Assembly (NCBI RefSeq): GCF_963576615.1
Contig: NC_088714.1
Coordinates: forward strand, 38,781,572 to 38,845,571
Direction of reading: 5' to 3'
DNA length: 64,000 nucleotides
Source of the DNA: Watersipora subatra
Lineage: Eukaryota > Bryozoa > Gymnolaemata > Cheilostomatida > Watersiporidae
In this document: piece by piece, positions 11,897-25,200 of the stretch
Position numbering within the stretch: the first letter of the stretch is position 1
Layout of the letters: each line of letters starts with the position of its first letter
Position numbers and translations under genes: made by a program
The notes under the pieces: model-generated
The model's input: only the letters and a program-made list of their open reading frames with translations
Database searches by the model: none
Told to the model about the DNA's origin: nothing

Positions 11897-13050
11897 TCTG
11901 TTCGTTGTTCAGTTCTTGTTTCTTATCTGTCCACCTCAACCTTTCCTTCTTCTCTAACAACTACTGCCTTGGCAAACAGTTTATCATCATAATCCACTAT
12001 AAGTCTGAATATAGGTGGATTATCTTACTGTGTGGATTAGGTTGTTGACACGGTAATAAGAAGCACTAATCTCTCCGATTTACGTAATGACACCGTAACA
12101 TCATGACGGAGTCCATCATTTCCCATTTAACCCGATTATCTCTATCACAGGGGGATTTAAACCTTGGCGACTATCAGCTTGTCTGGGAACAAATTTATCA
12201 AGTAGATAAGTGAGAAATTGTGTTTCTTGTACTTACATGACACAGGGCACAAATAGAAATGTATTTACTCTATGTGATTTCACAGTTTCACATCACCCCT
12301 TAAAACTATTTCATGTTCAAACAGAAGATTCTGAGTTTTACCAACTGCATCACGACAAAAAATTAGCTTATCATCTTAAAATTATTTTTGATCAATTGTC
12401 TAGTAGTGAGCTGGTTTTTTCCATAATTGATAAAATATTCATCTAGATTGACTTAGGCTGTGGGCCGAGCAGGCAAAAGAGCTCTAGAAATTATGTTCCG
12501 TTGTCACCCCTTTTCAGTGGCAATTTCTGCAGTGATTTAGACTAATTTTGGTATGGAGAATTCAGAACTGAAGAGTTGCCGCAGCTACCATTCCCCCTTA
12601 TATAAAAGATTTGATAAAATGCTATTTTAAGATTTATCTCCCCCGTAAATAAAATTTCTTTCATAGAAGCATCAGATTTGCAACTTTTTACCATAATTAT
12701 TTTGCAGTAATTTAGGATATCAGTGATAAAATCAAAAGTTATCTTCTATCTATTTTCGAACATTCCATACCCTACGATTGTTATACGCACACGTAAACTA
12801 TATACATGTTTATACATGTGTATATAATTGTATGGTTTAGTAGCTTTATTTTACAAAATAATTCCAAACACTATATTAATGTTTTACAATCTGACACTGA
12901 TGAATCATAGAAAATAATAAGAACGCTGCACGCACTGTGAACATGGTGATTATTATTAGCATTATTATTAGTAGTATTATTAGTAGCTAATAAATCAGCA
13001 GTCTTACAAAAGAAGCTGGAATATTTCAAAATATCGCATATCCTAACTAT
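11897..13050. other. Upstream flank of the minus-strand gene, nothing recognised
   Basis: Presumed promoter-side intergenic DNA. It includes an ATT-rich trinucleotide tract near 12950-12985 (TTATTATTAG units). No promoter motif can be assigned by eye and no exon was supported. Confidence 0.4.
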
Positions 13051-13059
13051 TTGTTCAAT

Positions 13060-13930
13060 ATGTTGAGTTCTTAGTCATTTTCTTCACCATCGGCATCCTC
13101 TGCTACTCCTGCTACAGTTGTGTTTCAGTGCACGCATGTGCCAAGCTCTGTGTAAGGCAGCTTTGCCATGATACCGGCACGTCAGTTCCCTCGGCACCTG
13201 GATTTTTGACACTCCTATAGAACTGCTTGTAGAATACCATGTGGGGGCGATGATTCTGGTTTGACACTTTACTGCAGACTCATCGTTCTTCTTACCCAGT
13301 GTCCACCGATGTAAAGATGGAAATAGTGCATTGGGAAGTTGTGTTGCTGCTGTTTTCCATATACATGTAGGTAGCTGCTACATAATTGGCACAATGCACA
13401 TGTTTTTTCAGCGATGGAAGGCAGGGAGGGACTGACAGGCCTAGACACAAAAAGCCTGTATCATAGTCAGTTGAAGTCTGTGTCATTTTCCTGGGTACTG
13501 TCTTCTTGGCCATAGTCTGCATGTGCAATTCTCACAGAGAGAATAAAGTTGCCCCGACACTTAAATGATTCTCAGAGTCCTTTCGTTGCCTGCTGAAGGT
13601 CGACTTCTGTTTTGATGAGTTTCCTATGACTCTTTTTCTCTTTGCCTGCAAAGGATGAAACTGCATCACAGTCAGAGAAACCATGCAAACCTATGAGATT
13701 TTACATTGGAAGTTTATCTCCGAGCTTAGTAGCTGTAGTAGCTCTATTCTTGCAACAGTTTTCAATCACAAAATACACACAAGCAGCCTTGTACTTCTTA
13801 GTATGAGCAATAAGCACATCAAGAATGGTATCAGCTAGTTGACGGAATGATGAAGGAATGGCACTGGCAGGCAGGGCTTGGATAAAGGCCATGGCATCCA
13901 CCAGGATGGCCTTACATCTTTAATAGCTGG
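13060..13930 (-). pseudogene. Decayed repeat-borne ORF with a GCDTVS-like motif
   Basis: Read on the minus strand with several frameshifts and stops, segments appear in a consistent order: DAMAFIQALPASAIP and SFRQLADTILDVLI (13901 downward), GFSDCDAVSSFAGKEKKSHR (about 13690-13630), and PSLPSLKKHVHCANYVAA (about 13430-13370). This order resembles a family of multicopy invertebrate and fish ORFs in which an FDGMAVIQ-like segment is followed by GCDTVSAFxGKGK and then LPPTxxAxxxHxxRAxYQA. The biochemical role of that family is not established to my knowledge. Decayed sequence of the same gene may continue to about 14500. Confidence 0.45.
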
Positions 13931-14597
13931 GAGTCACTGCATTTATGATAGATAGATCATTTCTACCATAAGTATGAACTAGTTCTCTGAGAAGGTTTTT
14001 AACTCAGTTGCCCTTTGGGAACCTGGGCTGTAATATCCACAAACTGCAGTTAGAGGCACAGCTCTCTGCTTGTCCCCTCACATAAAATGTTCCAAGATAC
14101 CCTCGGTAAGTGATGAACAATCTTCGTAATTGATTCCGTCAAGGCAAGATTGATCAACTTGTTCACCACTCACGCAGGCAGCTGTTTATCGAGCATGACA
14201 CAGATATACTCGTCATAATGTTTGTAATGACGAGTATATCTCTTATGATAGGTCATCTCTAAAGCAACTGCATCTTGATCAAAGCTCTATAAAGTATGAT
14301 TGATGGCAACAGCATTCTTCAATTCATCTGCATATGCAGGCAGGTGTACAGCTCGCAAAATAATCAAGCTGTTTACACGAAACCATGCTTGAAGGTGTTG
14401 ATAGAAGTTTAAATCAGTTGTGAGGGCCATAGTTGCTTGTAGGGGAAATGATGCCAATCATTGGTGCCATACCAGTACAAGTTGGACTGCAAAACAATAC
14501 AGGACACTGCTTATCAATTACTTATCAATTACTTAATCATAGTCAAAGCAACTGAAGAAATCATATCTTAGGTTAATTTACAAGATAGATGGACCAC

Positions 14598-14635
14598 TGA
14601 TATACAGCCCCCCCCCCAGTGAGGGCTGTATATCA
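14598..14635. repeat. Perfect 13-bp inverted repeat with a C-run loop
   Basis: Left arm TGATATACAGCCC and right arm GGGCTGTATATCA are exact reverse complements, separated by a 12-base C-rich loop ending AGT. A related but longer hairpin-like segment occurs at 23081-23153. Confidence 0.8.
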
Positions 14636-14659
14636 TTGGATGGACATACCAGCAGACAC

Positions 14660-15840
14660 AGTTTTAGCCACATGAAGGACAGCTTTGCAAGTATGTAGTC
14701 GATTTGTATGAGTAGTACTGCATCTTTTCACAAATCATGCATGCATAAATGTTTAAATGTAGGTCTTGATGCGTATGTATGGACAGCAGAATTAGATCTT
14801 GTGATTTTCTTTGGTGGCTCATCTTCATCTTGACAAGTTGTATCATGAGTAGCAGGTTTCCGACTCTCTTTATATAGCTAAACGAATGCCAGGACAACGT
14901 TGACTGAGGAAATCACTATCACTTAGTCAGCTTAGACCAATAAACTAGAGTGAATACATGCATGATTTGTCCATTTAATAAACAAGGGCAATACTAATGG
15001 TTAATGCCTTGCTGGATTGAAATTTAGTTATTTTTCAAACTAATTACAAGCATCTTGATCAGTAGCCAACACTACTGGTTTGTACGGATTACAATGTCTG
15101 CATACCTTCCATCTTAATAATAATTATTAATTGTGTAATTAAATTACATAATAATTATTTTATAGAATAATTATAATTCCTGTTATCTCACCTTAAATAT
15201 TTGAGTGGTTAAGTGTCACAAGTCAAAAAAATACTCACCTCACTGTGTTTTTCCTAGCAAGCTCAATTTCCCTGTTGTTAGTCTCTGATAGCATGTTCTG
15301 TGATTCTGGGAGCCCTTGCAGACAGCTTGAAGGCACACACCATTAGAAACAGATCTTTCAGGCACTTTAAAAAGTGTTTTTTTCAGGTTTTTTGATAGTG
15401 ATGAAGTGTTTGACCTGTGTGCTTAGTCAATGTTTATCAAATTAATTTCTTGAGAGCCATGTATGTGGGCTGCACAAACCATGTCAAAGCTCAAACCATG
15501 AATGCACAGATAGAAAATAAAAATTACAGCAGATGATGCTTTGATCTTGACCTTTGTAATAAGTAGACAAACTGTGACTCACTGTAAAGAGCCAATTACA
15601 TTTCAGTGTGAAAGGAGACAACTCCTTAAAATCTACAAACCTAGAATAAAAAAATTCTCCCACCACTGGGAATGGTACGCATGGCAACTTATTGGATATA
15701 AATTCTACATCATCAAATCTATCGACTAAGCGCAAAAAAATGGTACCGAAAAAAGGTGTTAACGGAAATACAAGATAAACTGCCTTGGCCCACGACCTAA
15801 CTGGCTAATCATTAATTTAAAAACAATCGCATGCTATACT
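14660..15840. other. Intergenic DNA, nothing recognised
   Basis: AT-rich with tracts of AATAATTATTAATT near 15115-15175. Overlapping open stretches on both strands at 15484-15735 show no domain and no splice context. Confidence 0.4.
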
Positions 15841-15859
15841 ACAATGACCTACAACAACA

Positions 15860-16895
15860 TATTTTTAAGCTATCTGTACGTCATAACTCAGTAGTAGTGT
15901 CTCTAGTCTATCTGTACATCATAACTCAGTAGTAGTGTCTCTAGTACATCTGTACATCATAACTCAGTAGTAGTGTCTCTAGTCTATCTGTATATCATAA
16001 CTCAGTAGTAGTGTCTCTAGTCTATCTGTACATCATAACTCAGTAGTAGTGTCTCTAGTCTATCTGTATATCATAACTCAGTAGTAGTGTCTCTAGTCTA
16101 TCTGTACATCATAACTCAGTAGTAGTGTCTCTAGTACATCTGTACATCATAACTCAGTCGTAGTGTCTCTAGTCTATCTGTACATCATAACACAGTAGTA
16201 GTGTCTCTAGTCTATCTGTATATCATAACTCAGTAGTAGTGTCTCTAGTACAACTGTATATCATAACTCAGTAGTAGTGTCTCTAGTCTATCTGTATATC
16301 ATAACTCAGTAGTAGTGTCTCTAGTCTATCTGTATATCATAACTCAGTAGTAGTGTCTCTAGTCTATCTGTATATCATAACTCAGTAGTAGTGTCTCTAG
16401 TCTATCTGTATATCATAACTCAGTAGTAGTGTCTCTAGTCTATCTGTATATCATAACTCAGTAGTAGTGTCTCTAGTCTATCTGTATATCATAACTCAGT
16501 AGTAGTGTCTCTAGTCTATCTGTACATCATAACTCAGTAGTAGTGTCTCTAGTCTATCTGTATATCATAACTCAGTAGTAGTGTCTCTAGTCTATCTGTA
16601 TATCATAACTCAGTAGTAGTGTCTCTAGTCTATCTGTATATCATAACTCAGTAGTAGTGTCTCTAGTCTATCTGTATATCATAACTCAGTCGTAGTGTCT
16701 CTAGTCTATCTGTATATCATAACTCAGTAGTAGTGTCTCTAGTCTATCTGTACATCATAACTCAGTAGTAGTGTCTCTAGTCTATCTGTATATCATAACT
16801 CAGTAGTAGTGTCTCTAGTCTATCTGTACATCATAACTCAGTAGTGTCTCTAGTCTATCTGTATATCATAACTCAGTAGTAGGGTCTCTATTCTA
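15860..16895. repeat. 38-bp tandem minisatellite (about 27 copies)
   Basis: Units of 38 bp with the core TATCATAACTCAGTAGTAGT followed by GTCTCTAGTCTATCTGTA. Copies are very similar, with C/T alternation in TACATC/TATATC as the main variant. The right end passes into a short inverted segment (TCTATGAGACACTAACTCATAGA). Confidence 0.95.
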
Positions 16896-16920
16896 TGAGA
16901 CACTAACTCATAGACTAGAA

Positions 16921-17808
16921 TATATCATAACTCAGCAATTATAGTTTTTCACCTATTTGACTGAGTTTCTCCATTTTTACTATCAAGGACAGGGCTGGCA
17001 GTTGTGACAAAATGTTTTACACAAGTTTTTGTGCAGGAACAAACCTGCTTAATAATATAACAGATTTTATGAATTTTATGTGTATGCTATGGAAATGTCA
17101 GTTCCGGTCTTTTCAAGTTGCTGCTGAATAAATTTTAATATAAATGCACAAAGACAATTGAGACATCCTTGCTTAGTATTCAGCCGCACAAGTGCATTCA
17201 TTTGTTCATGTGTTTTTCATGCTTTGCTCTTGGTACTGTTTTTTACCCTTGGTTAGGGATATTGGTAGTGTGTATTTTTACATTCCGCTTACTATGCAAT
17301 TAGATAAATGTGTCAGGCTTGTGCATAAATGTCAATAATTTTTTGTAAAGAATTAATTGACTGCTACGACTTGGCTATTCATGAACAAATTCGTCAACTA
17401 AGCCAACCACTAAGAAACTACCTGGTAACCCATCAATGAAGTACATTCATTTTTACAATTGGCCAATAGTGAGCCAGTGTTCTTATAATTGACCAATTGT
17501 CAGTCAGTTTTCTCATAATTGACCAATCTCGAGCGACTGCTGTAACAAGGGGAGCAATTAGAATTGAAACAATTTTTGATTGACCAACCATAAGAGCTTT
17601 TAGAATTTTAAGAACTCATTTGATTAACTCCTGATGTGATAACCTTTAAAAGGGCATTTGTAGTGAGAAAACCTTACGATGAGACAACTCACAATCTGCA
17701 TACACGAGTTGACAAGCAGTACTGTCAATTAAAACGTTCCAGGTATTTTCATGGTGTGTCCAAAGAAGCTCCATCGAGCTACTTCTTTAACTGATTATAT
17801 ATTACACG
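16921..17808. other. Upstream region of the ADAM17-like gene
   Basis: Contains a diffuse three-copy repeat at 17450-17530 (ATAATTGACCAAT variants). It may include 5' UTR exons or promoter of the gene starting at 18037, but no core promoter element could be singled out. Confidence 0.35.
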
Positions 17809-17810
17809 TA

Positions 17811-17926
17811 CTGTAGAACCTCTATTTGAATGCCACCTTTATTTGAATGCCAACTCTAACGGAAAGCCGCTATAAAAGAAGGGTTGAAAAATAGAGCGCC
17901 CTGGCTTTCAAATAGAGGTTGCACGG
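17811..17926. mobile_element. 116-bp MITE with TA target duplication
   Basis: Left end CTGTAGAACCTCTATTTGAA pairs with right end TTCAAATAGAGGTTGCACGG as an imperfect inverted repeat. TA dinucleotides flank both sides (17809-17810 and 17927-17928), as expected for Tc1/mariner or pogo derived MITEs. A TATAAAAG box sits in the middle. It ends 110 bp before the start codon of the ADAM17-like gene, so it could lie in its promoter or 5' UTR. Similar end sequence recurs near 36065-36115. Confidence 0.75.
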
Positions 17927-18036
17927 TATTTGATAGCAATGATGCTCAAATGGCATTGTTGAAAGGAAGGACAGCGCATTGTCCCTGATCTACTGCTGAC
18001 TTTGAACTACCGGCATGCAATAGCTAAACATTCCTA

Positions 18037-18382
18037 ATGCAAGCCATCTCATTATCATGGCTGCTTAAATACGCTATCCTTGTTAGACACGTTACTGCCG
18101 GGATTGACTTTCTTCATCGGTACGAAACATTTACCCCTCACTTGGTAGAGGAAGAGGTAGCCAACCATGTGAAGCGTTCCATGTATACGAAGAGCCATAG
18201 ACTCGAAGAGGAGCAGCCGGTGTATAGATTTGCTTTTGACAAGTTTGGAGTGCATTTTAGTATAATACTGACTAAGAGTAGTGACGTAGCGGATAATGCA
18301 GTTTTGTCCATATATGAAAGCTCTGGAAGGTATGAAGAAAAGCCTTTGAAAACAAACGATCGCCACACCGGATATTTAGAAG
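18037..18382 (+). CDS. ADAM17-like: ADAM17-like exon 1: signal peptide and prodomain
   Basis: Starts MQAISLSWLLKYAILVRH, a plausible signal peptide, then FLHRYETFTP and a prodomain strand pattern YRFAFDKFGVHFSIILTKS ending HTGYLEG. Donor AG|GTACAC, phase 1. The GYLEG-type motif matches the (T)GH/YxxGE block of ADAM10/17 prodomains. Confidence 0.8.
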
Positions 18383-21300
18383 GTACACAGATCTTTTGAA
18401 AGTGCATATTGATCTTTAATAAATTTGCTTCCATGTAACAATTCGGTAAAGGTTTTGTACTCGTGTGATTATTTGTTGCTAAGAAAGGCTTGATTTTTTA
18501 TTTGACACTCTCTTTGTTCACTTATACTGATCACTGATTATCTGTTTTCAGGGGATGAAACTGCCATTGTTTCTGGAAGAATTCTTGCAAACAATGTTTT
18601 TAATGGAATCATTCACTCTCCCAAATTGAATAACACATATTTTCTAGAACCTACATCGATGTATCCACAGCTGGTAACAGACAACTCTCAACTCATATAT
18701 AGGTATGGAAGACAAATATTTTTGTTGTAATTAACATCAGCTGATAGACTTGGAAAACAATTTGTAGATTGTATTAATTGTTCTAAAGTTTTGGTGTTTG
18801 GTGATTGTTTGGTGAGCTGATAACTTCTGATTGTTCTATAGTCATGTAAAGATGGCGCTGATCACTGTGTTTGGTAAGCTGATGAGTTTCGTTTTCCAAA
18901 GCTTGATTGCTATCTTTGATGAATAGATAAAAAGGCTAATAAAGTACTGTTGTTTCATGACAGCATTTTTAACTTATCAATAAAATACTTATTAGTATTT
19001 CTTGGTTCAGTTCCATGTAAGTAGATAAAAAATTTAGATACATGCAGATCTCAACAAATATATGGATTGCACTGGTAATAACAAACATAGTTAGTACTCT
19101 ACCTGGACTCGTGTATTGCTATTAATGGAAATGTATTGGAGCATACTCTACCTGTACTGGTGTATCGCTATTAATAGAAGTGTATTGGAGCATACTCTAC
19201 CTGGACTGGTATATTGCTATTAATGGAAATGTATTGGAGCATACTCTACCCGTACTCGTGTATTGCTATTAGTGGAAATGTATTGGAGCATACTCTACCT
19301 GGACTCGTGTATTGCTATTAATGGAAATGTATTGGAGCATACTCTACTTGGACTGGTGTATTGCTAATAATGGAAATGTATTGGAGCATACTCTACCTGT
19401 ACTGGTGTATCGCTATTAATGGAAGTGTATTGGAGCATACTCTACCTGGACTGGTATATTGCTATTAATGGAAATGTATTGGAGCATACTCTACCTGTAC
19501 TGGTGTATCGCTATTAATGGAAATGTATTGGAGCATACTCTACCTGTACTGGTGTATTGCTATTAATGGAAGTGTATTGGAGCATAATCTACCTGGACTG
19601 GTGTATCGCTGTTAATGGAAATGTATTGGAGCATACTCTACCTGGACTGGTGTATTGCTATTAATGGAAATGTATTGGAGCATACTCTACCTGGACTGGT
19701 GTATTGCTATTAATGGATGTGTATTGGAGCATACTCTACCTGTACTGGTGTATTGCTATTAATGGAAGTGTATTGGAGCATAATCTACCTGGACTGGTGT
19801 ATTGCTGTTAATGGAAATGTATTGGAGCATACTCTACCTGGACTGGTGTATTGCTATTAATGGAAATGTATTGGAGCATACTCTACCTGGACTGGTGTAT
19901 CGCTATTAATGGATGTGTATTGGAGCATACTCTACCTGGACTGGTATATCGCTATTGTTGGAAATGTATTGGAGCATACTCCACCTGTACTGGTGTATTG
20001 CTATTAATGGAAGTGTATTGGAGCATAATCTACCTGGACTGGTGTATTGCTGTTAATGGAAATGTATTGGAGCATACTCTACCTGGACTGGTGTATCGCT
20101 ATTGTTGGAAATGTATTGGAGCATACTCCACCTGTACTGGTGTATTGCTATTAATGGAAATGTATTGGAGCATACTCTACCTGGACTGGTATATTGCTAT
20201 TAATGGAAATGTATTGGAGCATACTCTACCTGTACTGGTGTATTGCTATTAATGGAAGTGTATTGGAGCATAATCTACCTGGACTGGTGTATTGCTATTA
20301 ATGGAAATGTATTGGAGCATACTCTACCTGTACTGGTGTATTGCTATTAATGGAAATGTATTGGAGCATACTCTACCTGGACTGGTGTATTGCTATTAAT
20401 GGATGTGTATTGGAGCATACTCTACCTGGACTGGTATATCGCTATTGTTGGAAATGTATTGGAGCATACTCTACCTGGACTGGTACATTGCTATTAATGG
20501 AAATGTATTGGAGCATACTCTACCTGGACTGATGTATTGCTATTAATTGAAATGTATTGGAGCATACTCTACCTGGACTGGTGTATCGCTATTAATGGAA
20601 ATGTATTGGAGCATACTCTACCCGTACTGGTGTATTGCTATTAATGGAATAGTGCAGAATGTTGTGATAAAAATTATTTTGAAGCGAATTTTCACAATCA
20701 TCGCATTCATTTAATCTTACCTAATAGTCTGATATTAAAGGAGCACGGCTATAATTGTTAGTTTTCACTCTCTAAGTTCATATCAATCAAATTTTTAGTT
20801 GTTTTCGAGTGTATTGTGATTTGACTTGATTTTAATTTTACTAGTTTTTGAATTAATATGATTTTGAGTTGCTTTTGAACTAAATCTGTGCTGATTTTAT
20901 GTTGATTATGAGTTAACTTTGTGTTAATTTTGCAGAGATTTTTAGTTTGTATTTAAGTTGGTTTTGAGTTGTTTACTTAGTTTTAAGTTGTTTTTTTTTT
21001 GTTAGGATTGAGTTGCTTTTGAGTTCAGTTTGAATTCATTTTAATTTGGTTTTATGTTGATTTGGAGTTGATTTAGAATTGTTTATGAGTTGATTCTGAG
21101 TAAACGTGGAGTTGATTTTGTGTCAATTTAGAGTTAATTTTCAGTTGCAATTAAGTTGGTTCCTAGCTTAATTTAATTTTGAGCTGAATATGAGTTGATT
21201 TTGTATAAATTTTAAGAAGATTTTCAGTGTTTTTATCTGATTTGGAGTTCATTTTTTGTTGATTTGCATTTAATTTCACCCATTTTTGATTTGCTCTAGA

Positions 21301-22227
21301 GTTTATTTTGATCTGTTTGTTATTTGCTTCTGAGATGATTTTTGGTTAATTTCGAGCTTGTTTTGAATTGATTTCGAGTTGATTCTATGTTAACCTCTAA
21401 TTGATTTTGAGTCAGTTTTAATTTAACATCGAGTTTGTCTATAGTTTAAGTTTAGTTTGAGTTGAGTTTTAGCTGAGTTGGAGTTGATTTCAAGCTCAGT
21501 TTGTTTTAATTAGTTTGTGCTGTTGCGTGTGTTTGTATGCGCGTTTTGTGTGTGTGTTCTTTGTTTGTGTGTGGATCAGCCTGCATAAACACTCTGAATT
21601 TATTTACTAAACACTATGGACACTTCTCAACTTTAAGAGCATGTTTTCCGTGTTTTCCGCTAAGGCGCCAAAAAGTATTTGGTTTCAAAACTTTGTATGG
21701 TTTCTGAGAACCATGCTCTAGTACACAGACCTGTAGGCTATCTGATTCAAAATGATAGAAATCTTGGTCACGCCAGGCTTACTGCTAGTATGAAATAGTA
21801 CAGTGCATATAATATATATACATATAATATATATACATATAGTATATATCTATATTTCTCAAAGTATGTCCGTGTGTCGTATGTCTGTCTGCATTCCGGC
21901 TATAGCTATTATTAGAATAACTGCAGCTGAACAACAATGCTGACGCAATGTCATGGAGTACTGTCATTAGAAGCCTAGCAGCTTACTGCAACATTTCATT
22001 GGCAATGTGCCAGGCTAACAGCTCGAAAGTAACAGTTGTTTGACAAAGTTTTAAAACCTTTACAGTTGTTTTCATTTTTCTCTTAGTTTATTTAAACTAC
22101 ACAAAACACTTCTCTCATGATATGTAGTTTGAAAGTTAGAATAGTAAATGTTGTTATATGTTAAATACAAATCAACTTTTCTGTCCAGACTTTTTTATTA
22201 CCCGGGCAACACCGGGTAGTACAGCTA

Positions 22228-22267
<40 letters not shown>

Positions 22268-25200
22268 CATATAATACGATGCACCCTCAGGATACAATTA
22301 ACCTGATATACAATGCACCCTCAGGATACAATTACTCTGATACACAACTTTTTTACCTTACGAAGTGGAACATGATTATTTTCTTACCTCAACATTTGAA
22401 TCTCATTTCACTATACTAATTTAACAAAAATTTTGCCCAGGTTCAATTTTGGCAGCTGATATGCTTATTATATACGTCAGAATAACAAAAACATCAAAAT
22501 GCTGCTCGCCGAAAATATTTTCATAACACCTGAAAGAGACACGATGACCAACTTATCTTAATCCAGCAATTCTCCGGTGTGAAACGGTACTATTTTCCCT
22601 TCAAAACCAATAGCAAAGTTGGAGTTGCAATCTTTTTATACAGAAGGTTCAGTAGTCAGACAACTTCCATTAACCTGCCACCAAAATTCACAACAAACAA
22701 ACTTCATTTCGAAAACAGCATAGTTTAGGTTTTCTTGCCGAATTAGGTTGAAACATGTTTTGAGCAGGTTCGATAAAAGTTATAGTGAAAACAACGACAT
22801 AAATAAAACGACAGCTATAAAATTTTAGTGATAAAAAGTTGCAATTCAGTAAAATAGTTAAAAATACATACTAAAATTTAACTTTACTACGGTATATAGT
22901 ATATATGTAGTGTATACAATGTAGTATATAGCAGTATATATATACTACATTGTATACATACTACTATATATAAAATAATGGGCATAATATAAAAGCACAA
23001 CTATAAACAACTTTTACCTTGTGTTCTCAAAATTACAACAACAAATTAAAATTGAAAATAAGCTAGCTAAATGGAACTAATGACATACAGCCCCCCATTG
23101 GCCCTCCCCCCAATGGTATACAGCCCCGTATATGAGGGCTGTGTATCATTGATGGAACTGAGCCAACAATTTTACATGCAGAGTTTGCTGCATGAAATTA
23201 TTTTAATTATGAGTTTATTATTTCAGCCAACTCTGCACAAGAAATGTTTTATCAACTGTCATAGATCACATGACCAAGAGCACTGATGTATATATAGACA
23301 GCCTTGTTTTCTTATCACTCTTTACACTATTAGTATCCTACTGGTATTTAATCCGCTTCAAAAATGCAACAAATTTACACATCTTTAGTGAAGAAAAAAG
23401 AACTAAATGCAGATCAATTTATAATAAATAAAACTCTTTCAACTATTTAAATCAATTTTGCAATGGAATCAAGAAAGATTGTCAGACACTATTGCAAAGA
23501 TGAGAGTTGTATTAACATAAGCAAGAGTGGATAACTACTGTGAGAAGCAGGAGAGGCTCATTTAAAGTAGAAAAGTTTTGTGATGTTAATACCTTAAGAT
23601 TATCAGTCTTGAAGGTCTTTTAAAACTTCATTACATTGATTACATGTATTGATTGATTGTATTGATTGATTGTATTGATTGATTCTAGATATACAGATTT
23701 GGACTTTAGCAAATATCCTAAGCTGGCTAGAAAAAATGATGGGGTTCATCCGCCGGAGTACATCATCGCCGCTCGGCAAAAGGGAAGACTACCTAAAAAG
23801 AATCAAAGAGTGAGTTCATGAAACACTTAGTTCATGACTGGATGTCATCTGTATAATCCTATTTATGCAATATTTAGAAAGTTTATGTCGAATATTTATA
23901 GAAGAAACTGTACAGATTTATTTGTATTTACACAATATTTGTATGATGAATGCATGACATTTATTCCAAACTTTCATTTAGTATTTGTGCAGCATCCATG
24001 AAAGGTTTTTATCAAATCTATAAGATAAATAAATTGAAAGTTACTTTTTTGTTTAATAAAAAGCTATGAAATTGGTGCTAATACAAATACTTCGAAGCTT
24101 CCAATAATTTTTCACTCCAAATGAAACTAATGTAAAACTTAGCCACTGCAAAAAGATAGAGCTTACTGTAAAGTTACAGAGCTATTCAGATGCAAAAGAC
24201 TTTAATTTAGTTTCAGACCAGCAAAAGTTGTGTACACCAATCCCAATCTAACCACATAGCATCAACATAACAACAACATAATAATAAGATAGTGTTAGCA
24301 TAACATCAGCACAGTATGAGGAAAATATCAGCATACAATCAAAATTTCATCTATATTATATTAGCACATCAACAGAAGATCAGCCAAGCATCATCATAAT
24401 ATTACTATAATATCTGTACAATATCACCATAATATCACCATCTATATATGTATTTCTCAAAATATGCGTGTATGTGTGTATGTATGTGTGTCCCTCCAGC
24501 TATAGCTATTATTAGAATACCGTCATTAATACCGTAATAGGCGTACCGTCATTAGAAGCCTAGCGCTTATTAATTAGCTTACTGGAATTTTCCATTAGCA
24601 ATGCACCAGGCTAATAGCAGTAGGTGAGTGAGTGAGCAAGTGGTAGGCAACTCTCATCACTTCTCATTGTTTATAAGCTGATTTTTAATACCATTGTCAA
24701 TGTGCTAGGCTAATAGCAAGTGGTAAGCAACTCTCATTACTTCCCATTGTTCATAAGCTGATTTGTAACACCCGGGCAACGCCAGGATGCACAGCTAGTC
24801 TATATATATATATATATATATAAATCTAAGTGTTTCATTGGTCTGTTGTATGTTCAGTTATAATGATGAAATACACACAAAAAACTACTTAGCACTGCAA
24901 TTGAACTCAAAACCACCAGTTTTGCATACAGGTGTGCTAACCTCTTTGCTAGGTGGCTTTTCTAGCAAACTATAATAATTGTTTGGTTTCTACTAGCACG
25001 CTTAAGGATCATGATGGCAAGAGAGATCGTGACGCGTGACGATCATAAGTACAATTATTCCATGTCATGACAATTTGGCTGTACGGCTTAGTGGTAATGC
25101 ACTTGGCTTCACCTCTGTGCATCTGCTGAATGCATGGGTTACATTCCTAGGAGGTGCACTCTTTTTTATGCCCAGATGGATGGACAGACGCAGCTCTTAT

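Noticed and set aside
19851..20532. ORFs across the 49-bp minisatellite
   Set aside because: The unit is not a multiple of three; the ORFs are frame-cycling artefacts in intron 2.
25070..25135. Functional tRNA gene
   Set aside because: A- and B-box-like words are present, but no full cloverleaf can be drawn by eye and it sits within a dispersed repeat.
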